DNA from: Melioribacter sp051488685
GTDB lineage: Bacteria > Bacteroidota > Ignavibacteria > Ignavibacteriales > Melioribacteraceae
Reading direction: 5' to 3'
Assembly: GCF_051488685.1 (NCBI RefSeq)
Contig: NZ_JBPSEH010000009.1
Coordinates: 1 to 64,000 of the forward strand
DNA length: 64,000 nt
The notes beneath the pieces were generated by a model. The model had not been told where the DNA came from, did no database searches, and was given only the letters and a program-made list of their open reading frames with translations. The number at the start of each line of letters is the position of its first letter. Position 1 is the stretch's first letter. Positions 35,449-43,999 of the stretch are shown here, piece by piece. Both the position numbers and the translations under genes were made by a program.

Positions 35449-37497
35449 ATGGTTGCATCTGGAAAATTCATATTGAAAATTACGGCGATATTTCTCACTG
35501 CTGCTGCAGTTAGCCTCGCTCAGCAGGTAGACAGTAGTATGTATTATGTTAATCTTGCAAGGCAATATCTTTCTACAGGAGATAGTCTAACGGCTGAAAA
35601 ATTGCTGGAGAAGTTAATTCAAAAATTTGAGATGCCCGAGTTTATCTATTTACTAGGAAAACTGAAAGCTATTAGAACAGATTACGGCGAGAGGAACAAA
35701 GCCTACCAATTGCTCAAAAAAGCCGCCCTTTTGGAGCCACGGAATATTAAATACAGACTTGCTTATGCAACAATATTGAAAGACTTCGCGCGTGTTTCTG
35801 CTTACAAGGAATTTAAAGAAATTCTTAAGCTCGATTCGACTTCAATTGAAGCTTACCTGAATCTTGCCGAAATAAAAGACGAGGACTTTACGAATTATAA
35901 TAATTCTTATCGAAAACTTGGCGATGAGTTTTTAGCAAGTTTACAGGAGTATGCGAATGAAGATTTTAAAGAAGCAGAGAAGTACTATCGAGCTGTTTTA
36001 TCTATAGACTCGATAAATTATGAAGCTAATTATAAGTTAGCTCTGCTCTATATGAAAGCAGGTAATTTTGAAAAAGCTGCCGGCCTTTTGCACCGTCTTT
36101 ATCAGATAGAAAAGAAAGATACTAAAATAAATCTCGCTCTTGGATTCTGTTATTATAAATTGCGGAATTTTACAGAAAGCAACCGCTTTTATAAACTCGC
36201 TTTCAGATACATGACTTACGAAGAAAGAAAAGAATACGATTATGAATCGGCGGTTAAAATGCTACAGCCCGCCTACGATGAGATAATGGGCGACAATGAA
36301 TATAAAAGAAGTCATTTCATCAAATTTTACTGGCAGGTAAACGACCCTTTGTATTTAACTGATTACAACGAAAGATTGCTCGAACATTATTCCAGGTTGA
36401 CATTTGCAAATCTTTTTTTGAGTAACAACCAAAAGAAAGGATGGCAAACAGACAGGGGAGAAGTGATTCTACGGTACGGTGAACCATTGAATATAATGAG
36501 AATTAGACCATCGATGGGCGAAGCAGGGTACGAAATGAAGACGGACGTATGGAATTACGAAGAAATGAATTTTGGATTCACGGATATGGCGTTGAACAAT
36601 AATTTTATTTTCAGTGCCCCGCCTGTCGAAAAAGAAAAGGTTGTTTCTCAATATCCACTAAACTCTCACGAGCTTATACAATATTTAAGAAAATCATATC
36701 ATTCAAAGTACGTGCCCGTCTACGAGGGCAGTCAATTCTCGGTATCTTCTAAGGAGTACTATTTTAAATCGGCTCTTTATCCGTCGAAAACTGAGATGCA
36801 TATTGTTTTTCATATTCCTGACAGTATAAAAACAGATGGAGACAGTTTGAATATCAATACGGGCTTTTTCTTGTTCGATAGATACCATAATCAGCTTGAA
36901 AAGATTGTTGAGAATAAATATTTCGAAACAAACTCGGGATTAAACGAATTTGTTGCAGTGTTAGAGCCCGACAGCGGTTTTTATTCTTTTGAACTGATAG
37001 AAAAATCGAGCAGAAAGACTTCTGTAAAAAGAGGAACATTGAACATTCCGGACTACAGAAAGTTATTATCACTCAGTTCACTCATTTTGGCCGATACTGT
37101 GTATTCAGCCAGTAAAGGAATTTTGCAGCGCAGACAGTATTCTTTTAATCCATATATTAAAGATACTGTTATCGGTAAGGTTTATCTTTATTATGAAGTT
37201 TACAATCTTAATAAAAATGGGAAAGGTTTTGCCGAATTTAGACAAAATATTAAAATAAAACGTAACGAAGGCAAAGAAGGCTTCTTATCCGCTATTAAAA
37301 ATCTTTTTTCAAAAAGAAAAGCACTTACTTTGACAAACAAGTACAGAGCCGATAGAAGTGACGTGCCGCTTTTTATACGGTTGGATTTAAGTGGCTTGAA
37401 AGCGGGGGATTATGATATCGAAGTCGAAATTGAGGATTTAAATTCTAAAATGAATGTAAAATCAAAATTGCAGTTGTACTTAATACCGGTAAATTGA
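35449..37497 (+). CDS. TPR- and GWxTD-domain exported protein
   Basis: 682 residues from the ATG at 35449, with a signal peptide ending VSLAQQ; an ATG at 35407 would add 14 residues before it. Residues about 25-250 hold TPR repeats (EANYKLALLYMKAGNFEKAAGL). At about 285-410 is a GWxTD domain with KGWQTDRGEVILRYGEP. The remaining 270 residues are beta-rich, ending in a strand-like KLQLYLIPVN. It is probably periplasmic or at the outer membrane. This is the second GWxTD protein of the window, with inverse order: repeats first, beta domain last. It is divergent from a DUF5916 barrel gene. Confidence 0.85.
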   Translation: MVASGKFILKITAIFLTAAAVSLAQQVDSSMYYVNLARQYLSTGDSLTAEKLLEKLIQKFEMPEFIYLLGKLKAIRTDYGERNKAYQLLKKAALLEPRNIKYRLAYATILKDFARVSAYKEFKEILKLDSTSIEAYLNLAEIKDEDFTNYNNSYRKLGDEFLASLQEYANEDFKEAEKYYRAVLSIDSINYEANYKLALLYMKAGNFEKAAGLLHRLYQIEKKDTKINLALGFCYYKLRNFTESNRFYKLAFRYMTYEERKEYDYESAVKMLQPAYDEIMGDNEYKRSHFIKFYWQVNDPLYLTDYNERLLEHYSRLTFANLFLSNNQKKGWQTDRGEVILRYGEPLNIMRIRPSMGEAGYEMKTDVWNYEEMNFGFTDMALNNNFIFSAPPVEKEKVVSQYPLNSHELIQYLRKSYHSKYVPVYEGSQFSVSSKEYYFKSALYPSKTEMHIVFHIPDSIKTDGDSLNINTGFFLFDRYHNQLEKIVENKYFETNSGLNEFVAVLEPDSGFYSFELIEKSSRKTSVKRGTLNIPDYRKLLSLSSLILADTVYSASKGILQRRQYSFNPYIKDTVIGKVYLYYEVYNLNKNGKGFAEFRQNIKIKRNEGKEGFLSAIKNLFSKRKALTLTNKYRADRSDVPLFIRLDLSGLKAGDYDIEVEIEDLNSKMNVKSKLQLYLIPVN

Positions 37498-37581
37498 AAT
37501 AGATAAAATTTCTTTCCGAAAAATCAAGGGAGTGAAAAAGTTGAAATGTTGTTATATTCGTAATTATAAATTCTAAAGAGA

Positions 37582-39813
37582 ATGAAAATGAAAGAACCGG
37601 AAGTAAATTTAGAATTAGCACTTGAACACGGATTGACAGAAGAAGAATATAATATAATTTGCGAGCGTCTTGGCAGGACGCCCACGTTTACGGAACTCGG
37701 AATTTTCAGTGTAATGTGGAGTGAACATTGCAGTTATAAAAATTCGATTGCTCTACTAAAAACGCTTCCGAGGTCGGGTGGTCGACTGCTTGTAGGAGCC
37801 GGCGAAGAAAATGCGGGACTGGTTGATATTGGCGACGGTCTTGCAATTGCATTTAAAATTGAAAGTCACAATCATCCCTCAGCTGTGGAACCGTATCAGG
37901 GCGCAGCTACTGGGGTCGGGGGTATTTTAAGAGATATTTTTACAATGGGTGCTCGACCGATAGCCTGTTTGAATTCGCTCCGTTTCGGGACACTCGACGA
38001 TCCGCGAACCCGCTACCTTTTCGAAGGAGTAGTAAAAGGAATTGCCGATTACGGGAATTGTTTTGGAGTTCCAACTGTCGGTGGCGAAGTCTATTTCGAC
38101 GATTCGTATAAATACAATCCTCTTGTAAATGCAATGGCAATTGGTATAGTCGATACAAACCGTACTGCTTCGGCAATTGCCAGAGGGGAAGGCAATCCAG
38201 TTATGATTGTTGGCTCGTCGACTGGTAGAGATGGCATTCACGGTGCTACATTCGCTTCCGAAGAAATATCCGAAAAGTCTGAGTCGAAAAGACCATCAGT
38301 ACAGGTAGGCGATCCGTTTACCGAAAAGCTCCTGCTTGAAGCTACTCTCGAAATTATTAAAGAAGACCTGATCGTGGGTATTCAGGACATGGGTGCTGCT
38401 GGAATTTCGTGCTCGACATCCGAAATGAGCGCCAAAGGTAAATCGGGAATGGATATTAATCTCGATATGGTTCCGCTACGCGAAGAAAAAATGACGGCCT
38501 ACGAAATTATGCTCTCAGAAAGTCAGGAGCGTATGCTGGTGGTTGTAAAAAAGGGGAAAGAAGATCGTGTAAAAGAAATTTTCGACAAGTGGGATTTGAA
38601 TTGTGAAATTATCGGATATGTCACCGACGAACCACTTCTGAAAATCAGGCATCACAACGAGCTGAAAGCAGTAATTCCTCCTTACGATCTTGTCCTCGGC
38701 GGAGGAGCTCCTGTTTATTATCGAGATGCTAAAGAACCGGAATATTTGAAAGAAATTACCAAACTCGATCATAACGAAATACCGGAACCAGAATGTATTT
38801 CCGAAGTGTTTGAAAAGATTTTTTCATCTCCTAATATTGCATCGAAAAGTTGGGTTTATGAACAGTACGATTCAATGGTTAGAACAAATACTGTCGTTGG
38901 TCCCGGTTCTGATGCAGCAGTGATAAGAATTAAAGGCACTCAAAAAGCAATCGCAGCAACAACTGATTGCAATGGTAGATATGTTTATCTGAATCCTAAG
39001 GAAGGAACAAAGATTGCAGTTGCTGAATCAGCACGCAATGTTGTCTGTTCGGGTGCAATTCCTCTGGCTATTACGAATTGTCTGAATTTTGGAAATCCAT
39101 ACAAACCTGAAATGTACTGGACTTTCAAAAAAGCGATTGAAGGAATGGGAGAGGCTTGCCGTTTCTTTAATACACCTGTTACAGGTGGCAATGTCAGCTT
39201 TTATAATGAAAGTCCGGACAGAGCTGTTTACCCCACTCCGGTAATTGGAATGGTAGGTATTATCGAAAACATTGATAATGTAACAACTGCAGAATTCAAG
39301 GATGCCGGAGATCTCATTTATCTGCTCGGCGAGGACTACGAAGAAATCGGCGGCAGCGAATATTTAAAAATTCAACATAACCTGGTTAAAGGCAAAATTC
39401 CTAAAATTGACTTGCAAACCGAAAAGGACCTTCATAATCTATTACTCGAATTGATCAAACGGAAAATTATTAAATCGGCACACGACATTTCCGAAGGGGG
39501 AATTTTAATTGCACTGGCGGAATGTTGCATTATAAACAAAGAAAAACCAATCGGAGCAAAAGTTCATATACCCGTTAAATCCAGAGAAGATTTTTCATTC
39601 TTTTCAGAAAGTCAATCAAGAGTGATTGTTTCCGTAAGTCGCGAAAATAAAGATTCTTTTGAACAAATTGCCTCCAGGAGTTTTACTCCATACACTTATC
39701 TTGGCGAAACGATTGACGATATTCTATCGGTTAACGATCAATACCAGTTTAAGCTGGAGCGTTTGATTAAGCTCTATTATTCTTCTATTTCAGAAAAAAT
39801 GAATATTGTCTGA
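37582..39813 (+). CDS. purL: Phosphoribosylformylglycinamidine synthase subunit PurL
   Basis: A 743-residue small-type PurL, the ATP-dependent synthetase part of the fourth step of purine biosynthesis; it needs separate PurQ and PurS, which are not in this window. Seen: VMWSEHCSYKNS, IESHNHPSAVEPYQGAATGVGGILRDIFTMGARP and the second half's ATTDCNGRYVY and ITNCLNFGNP. The start may be either of two ATGs, 37582 or 37588. It is followed after 9 bases by a YihY/BrkB gene. Confidence 0.98.
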   Translation: MKMKEPEVNLELALEHGLTEEEYNIICERLGRTPTFTELGIFSVMWSEHCSYKNSIALLKTLPRSGGRLLVGAGEENAGLVDIGDGLAIAFKIESHNHPSAVEPYQGAATGVGGILRDIFTMGARPIACLNSLRFGTLDDPRTRYLFEGVVKGIADYGNCFGVPTVGGEVYFDDSYKYNPLVNAMAIGIVDTNRTASAIARGEGNPVMIVGSSTGRDGIHGATFASEEISEKSESKRPSVQVGDPFTEKLLLEATLEIIKEDLIVGIQDMGAAGISCSTSEMSAKGKSGMDINLDMVPLREEKMTAYEIMLSESQERMLVVVKKGKEDRVKEIFDKWDLNCEIIGYVTDEPLLKIRHHNELKAVIPPYDLVLGGGAPVYYRDAKEPEYLKEITKLDHNEIPEPECISEVFEKIFSSPNIASKSWVYEQYDSMVRTNTVVGPGSDAAVIRIKGTQKAIAATTDCNGRYVYLNPKEGTKIAVAESARNVVCSGAIPLAITNCLNFGNPYKPEMYWTFKKAIEGMGEACRFFNTPVTGGNVSFYNESPDRAVYPTPVIGMVGIIENIDNVTTAEFKDAGDLIYLLGEDYEEIGGSEYLKIQHNLVKGKIPKIDLQTEKDLHNLLLELIKRKIIKSAHDISEGGILIALAECCIINKEKPIGAKVHIPVKSREDFSFFSESQSRVIVSVSRENKDSFEQIASRSFTPYTYLGETIDDILSVNDQYQFKLERLIKLYYSSISEKMNIV

Positions 39814-39822
39814 ACTGAAATA

Positions 39823-40707
39823 ATGAAAAAATCTATTCAAAGAGCCTATAACGTTCTGAAAATATTGAAATATTACCTGTTGGGATTATACCAGAGGATT
39901 GAAGAACACAACCTTTTCCTTTCAGGAGCTGGTATTGCTTATTCGTTGTTGCTGAGCATGATACCTCTTATTCTATTGATATTTTCTTTGCTAGGCAATG
40001 TATTCGAAGCAGCACGTCTCGAAAGAATAATCAATCAGATTATCGAATTGCTTCTTCCATACAAGCAATATGCAGATTATGCTAAAGAAGTAATCAGCAG
40101 AAGACTTCCACAGGTTATCGAGTACAAAACACTTGCCGGGTATCTTGGATTGTTTGGCTTAATAGTTACATCAACCTGGATATTCAGTAGTCTACGAACA
40201 ATTCTTAATCAGATTTTTCATACAAAAATTGAGAAACACGCACTGATTGGATTTTTACGCGATATCGGGATGGTGTTACTCGTTGTAATCTTTATTTCAC
40301 TTTCAACACTTATATTTCCCATACTAAATATTATTGTGGAGAATGCGCAAAGTTCGCCTGTTATTTCATATGTGGAAATTGCTAATGTATGGAATATTGC
40401 TGTCTGGATTATATCTCTGATAGTAATGCTTATATTATTTTTTCTGCTCTACTATCTTATACCTTATGAACGTCTTCCAAAGAAAGTAGCACTAACAAGC
40501 GCTATATCAACTACTTTATTATGGGAAACTGCCAGGAGCCTGTTCGGATATTACATCAGACATTTTCTCAACACTAATCCATTCTATGGCGCCTTTGTCC
40601 TTTTTGTTGTTATATTATTATGGATCTTTTATTCGTCATGTATTTTTATTGCTGGCGCAGAGATAGGACAACTGTATCGAGAGAGGTTAAATGAAAAGAC
40701 ATCCTAG
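39823..40707 (+). CDS. YihY/BrkB-family membrane protein
   Basis: A 294-residue inner-membrane protein with about six helices. Family features include LSGAGIAYSLLLSMIPLILLIFSLLG near the N-terminus, YLGLFGLIVTSTWIFSSLRTILNQIF in the middle and the final NPFYGAFVLFVVILLWIFYSSCIFIAGAEI. Members have been linked to envelope integrity; despite the older RNase BN label they are not nucleases. Its 3' end overlaps the hemerythrin gene by 17 bases, so the two are co-translated. Confidence 0.93.
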   Translation: MKKSIQRAYNVLKILKYYLLGLYQRIEEHNLFLSGAGIAYSLLLSMIPLILLIFSLLGNVFEAARLERIINQIIELLLPYKQYADYAKEVISRRLPQVIEYKTLAGYLGLFGLIVTSTWIFSSLRTILNQIFHTKIEKHALIGFLRDIGMVLLVVIFISLSTLIFPILNIIVENAQSSPVISYVEIANVWNIAVWIISLIVMLILFFLLYYLIPYERLPKKVALTSAISTTLLWETARSLFGYYIRHFLNTNPFYGAFVLFVVILLWIFYSSCIFIAGAEIGQLYRERLNEKTS

Positions 40708-41131
40708 TTTGATCGATTTATCCAAAGAGCATCATAACGGATTGATACTTGCTCAGATATTAAAAAAGGACACTCCTGCTTATCGCGATTTGCCTGCTGA
40801 CGTAGAAGGGAAAAGAAATTATGCTCTACGGTTTTATAGTGCAGAATTGATAAAACATTTTCGTAAAGAGGAAGATATTTTGCTGCCTTTTTGTTCGGGT
40901 ATTACGCCTGAGCTCGATAACCTGTTTCAAAGAATGCTCAATGAACATGATAAATTAGAGGAACTGTTCAATAAACTAAAAATCGAAAAAGATTATGAAA
41001 ATACAATGCACGAAATTGGAATGATGCTGGACGAGCATATTAGAATGGAAGAACGAGAATTATTTGAATTGATACAAAACCAACTGGACGAAGAAAAATT
41101 ATCCTTGTTGTACTCAAAGTTAAAGGGATGA
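40691..41131 (+). CDS. Hemerythrin-like protein
   Basis: A 146-residue four-helix-bundle protein of the hemerythrin superfamily, expected to bind a di-iron centre and sense or carry oxygen or nitric oxide. The candidate ligands follow the family spacing: EHH in helix 1 (about residue 13), HFRKEEDILLP in helix 2, EHDKLEE in helix 3 and DEHIRMEERELF in helix 4. Cytoplasmic. It overlaps the YihY-like gene by 17 bases and is followed after 4 bases by a lipoprotein gene. Confidence 0.9.
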   Translation: MKRHPSLIDLSKEHHNGLILAQILKKDTPAYRDLPADVEGKRNYALRFYSAELIKHFRKEEDILLPFCSGITPELDNLFQRMLNEHDKLEELFNKLKIEKDYENTMHEIGMMLDEHIRMEERELFELIQNQLDEEKLSLLYSKLKG

Positions 41132-41135
41132 ATGT

Positions 41136-42116
41136 ATGAAAAAATTATTCAAAGCGTTGATTATGATTGTTTTTATCCTGATGCCGTTAATAACCATGTC
41201 ATTGGTAGTACAGTGCGGCAATACTCAGGAGAATAATAACGAAAAAGTAAAAGGTGTCAATGCAAAAACAGAAAACAAACCGGAAAAAAGTAGAGAAATT
41301 AAGGATCAACCTGCTAAAGAACTTGAAAAAGCAGTAAAATTAAAGGTTAAAGTGCGCAGAAAAAAAGCGGGCTTCTTTTTGCGGAACGGTCAAAAGCCCG
41401 ATAGACTTACTTTAATTGAAGAACTTTTTTTTAATGAGAAGGGGCAGAGAACTAAACTGATCAGATATACAGCTCTTGGGGGCATCGACCTTGTTTATCA
41501 ATTTGCCTATGATAATAAAGGCAAGCTAATCGCTACCGAGATTTATGACAGCTTCGGAAATCTTACTACCCGCAAAGAATCCGAGTATGACGATAAAGGA
41601 AATGAAATTAACAGAAGAATACTCACGAGCAGAAATGTACAGGAAGAGAGGATCACGTTTCAGTATGATTCATTGAACCATCTCATAAGCGAGCGCGAAT
41701 ACTATGGAGAAAATTTAAATGCAGAGAAAAAATATTACTATGACGGTAATCTACTCACTAAAGTAAGTGGATATAATGCTAAAGGTCAATTAGTAGCCGA
41801 GATAGAATATGTTTATGACGACAAAGGATTCCTGATAAAAGAAATTCAAAAGTCGGGTTCTACTACAAATGAAGTTGTCTATAACTACGACGAACGAGGT
41901 AACCTGATAACTACGAAGAACAAACAAACTTTTCGTCAAATGAATTATGACGAAAATAATAATCTCATCGAGGATAAACTTTTCCTTTCAGATGGTTCGC
42001 GTCAGTATAGAGTGACTTTTTCATATTACAAAAACGGACTTCAACACGAGGAAATTCGTTATGCAAATAACGAACGCCCTGCATATCTCGCAGTCTACGA
42101 ATACGAATTCTATTGA
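41136..42116 (+). CDS. YD-repeat-like lipoprotein
   Basis: A 326-residue protein with an N-terminal hydrophobic signal and a possible lipobox VVQC (Cys 27). A charged low-complexity spacer (about 28-75) is followed by at least eight units of the YDxxGNLI kind (FAYDNKGKLIATEIYDSFGNL, SEYDDKGNEI, YVYDDKGFLI, YNYDERGNLI, MNYDENNNLIED). These resemble RHS/YD repeats but at a tenth of the size of RHS toxins, and no toxin tip is visible. It probably forms a small beta-helix or hairpin stack in the periplasm. The lipobox lacks a clean small residue pattern, so lipidation is uncertain. Its stop overlaps the next ATG by one base (TGATG). Confidence 0.8.
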   Translation: MKKLFKALIMIVFILMPLITMSLVVQCGNTQENNNEKVKGVNAKTENKPEKSREIKDQPAKELEKAVKLKVKVRRKKAGFFLRNGQKPDRLTLIEELFFNEKGQRTKLIRYTALGGIDLVYQFAYDNKGKLIATEIYDSFGNLTTRKESEYDDKGNEINRRILTSRNVQEERITFQYDSLNHLISEREYYGENLNAEKKYYYDGNLLTKVSGYNAKGQLVAEIEYVYDDKGFLIKEIQKSGSTTNEVVYNYDERGNLITTKNKQTFRQMNYDENNNLIEDKLFLSDGSRQYRVTFSYYKNGLQHEEIRYANNERPAYLAVYEYEFY

Positions 42117-43483
42117 TGATTAAATTTCTACCTATAGGAGGCGCGCGTGAAATAGGCGCTAATTCTTTTTTCCTTCAAATCGATGGAACGGGAATACTAC
42201 TTGACTGCGGCATTCATCCGCGAAAGAAAGGAATTGAGTCTTTACCTTTATTTCAATTACTGGAAAACTACCCTCTTGATTTTGTAATAATTTCACATGC
42301 TCATCAAGACCATATTGGCGCTCTGCCGTTCTTGATAAAAAAGTATCCGCATGTAATAATTTATACAACTCCCTATACAAAAGAATTAATGTCCATAACG
42401 CTTCATAATGCGGTGAACATTCTAAAGAAAGAAACAACTGAAGAGGAAAACATACCGTTTTACACGCATGAAGAAATCGATCTTCTCGTAAGGAGTATAC
42501 GCGACTACGATTACAACGAAGAATTTGACCTGACTGGCTTGAACTCAGCATTCGGAAAAGTAAAAGGATGCTTTTACGATGCAGGGCATATACTCGGTTC
42601 GGCAATGGTAATGATTAAAACGGAAGACGTAAAAATTCTTTACACGGGTGATTTGAACTTATCCGAACAATCTATTGAAATACGTGCAGACGTAAACTCA
42701 GTGGACAAAGTCGATCTTTTGATTATGGAATCGACTTACGGCGATACCGACACGAAGTTGATCGGGAGTTGGGAAACGGAATTAAATAGATTCGTAACTG
42801 AATTGAATAAAATTATTGTGAAAGGAGGATCGGTTCTGATTCCAGTATTTGCACTCGGAAAAATGCAGGAAATGCTGATGTTGATTGATGAAGCTATTAG
42901 AAGCGGCAGATTAACCGAAGCAGAAATATATACAGGAGGGATCGGCAGGGAAATATCGAACATCTATGACCGATACAGGTATGTTGTCAGAAGAAAAGGT
43001 CCTGATAATGAATTAAAGCAAATTCGCCAATCCAACTTGAATGAAATTAGCGACAATAATTATTACAAAAAAAATCCGGGTTACGTATTAGCATCCAGCG
43101 GAATGATGCTCGAAGGAACTTCTTCATATCAACTTGCTCAATTCTGGTTGCGACAGAAAGATTTCGGAATATTTGGAGTCGGTTACATGGATCCTTCCAC
43201 GCCGGGCTATAAAATTATTAATGCAAAAAAGAATGACACACTGATATTTAACGGCGACAGGCAAATTAATGTCGAATGCGATATAAAACGCTTCTATTTT
43301 TCGGCACACGCTAATCGTGACAGCCTCATTAACTTTGCACAAAAACTTGATCCTGAAACTGTAATACTTGTTCACGGAGAAGAATCTGCTCAGAATTGGT
43401 TAGGATATAACTTACTTACTTCTATCCCTGATGTTAAACTTTACTCAGCCGAACTGGGAAAGGAAATTATTCTCGGGGATTAA
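42116..43483 (+). CDS. Beta-CASP MBL-fold ribonuclease-like protein
   Basis: 455 residues from the ATG at 42116; a TTG three bases earlier is not needed. The metallo-beta-lactamase motif is SHAHQDH at 60-66, followed later by YDAGHILGSAM, TGDLNLSEQ and MESTYGD. The beta-CASP motifs are the SSGMMLEG loop (motif B region) and FSAHANRDSLINF with its final VHGEES. This is the CPSF73/YSH1-like type that processes RNA, exo- or endonucleolytically. No N-terminal KH domain. Its location in a lipoprotein-containing operon gives no extra clue to the substrate. Confidence 0.92.
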   Translation: MIKFLPIGGAREIGANSFFLQIDGTGILLDCGIHPRKKGIESLPLFQLLENYPLDFVIISHAHQDHIGALPFLIKKYPHVIIYTTPYTKELMSITLHNAVNILKKETTEEENIPFYTHEEIDLLVRSIRDYDYNEEFDLTGLNSAFGKVKGCFYDAGHILGSAMVMIKTEDVKILYTGDLNLSEQSIEIRADVNSVDKVDLLIMESTYGDTDTKLIGSWETELNRFVTELNKIIVKGGSVLIPVFALGKMQEMLMLIDEAIRSGRLTEAEIYTGGIGREISNIYDRYRYVVRRKGPDNELKQIRQSNLNEISDNNYYKKNPGYVLASSGMMLEGTSSYQLAQFWLRQKDFGIFGVGYMDPSTPGYKIINAKKNDTLIFNGDRQINVECDIKRFYFSAHANRDSLINFAQKLDPETVILVHGEESAQNWLGYNLLTSIPDVKLYSAELGKEIILGD

Positions 43484-43543
43484 GTTTATCATTTCAATTT
43501 TATCCAAATTAATATAACTTATAGATGTAATTGAAGAATTGAT

Positions 43544-43939
43544 ATGAAAACAATTCTTCATATACTATCTTTAGTTTTAATTTTGTATGCTTGCCGAGAG
43601 GAACTCCCCGTCGAAGAAGAAGAGGTTTACCCTTCCGTATTTATCAAATCAAAAATCTTTTCACCTGCCGAAGGAGATCTTTACTACACAGGAAGCATAA
43701 TGAAAATTAAATGGGAAATGCCCGCCAATATAAAAAAGGTCTACATTCGTTTACTCAGAAAGTCCGTAGTCAAAGAGATAATATCTGCCGAGACGGAGAA
43801 CGATGGCGAATTCGAGTGGAATATTGATGTAAATATAAAACCTTCAATTCATTACAGAATTGAAATAACTAATCACGACTCTCATTTCCCCTCAATACTT
43901 AGCGATTATTTTATTATAAAATCGAGCCTTGTGCCGTAA
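43544..43939 (+). CDS. Small lipoprotein with Kre9/KNH-like Ig domain
   Basis: A 131-residue protein with a lipoprotein signal peptide (lipobox LYAC, Cys 18). The mature part, about residues 30-130, resembles the Kre9/KNH-type Ig-like domain: IFSPAEGDLYYTGSIMKIKWEMPANIKKVYIRLL, then a GEFEWNIDVNI stretch and a closing SDYFIIKS. It probably sits at the periplasmic face and binds a ligand. Its role is not known. Confidence 0.8.
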   Translation: MKTILHILSLVLILYACREELPVEEEEVYPSVFIKSKIFSPAEGDLYYTGSIMKIKWEMPANIKKVYIRLLRKSVVKEIISAETENDGEFEWNIDVNIKPSIHYRIEITNHDSHFPSILSDYFIIKSSLVP

Positions 43940-43999
43940 TAATCAGATTGTAAAATTTAACAAAAAGTCCTAAGTTCAAATTCACAAAAAAATCGGTTC

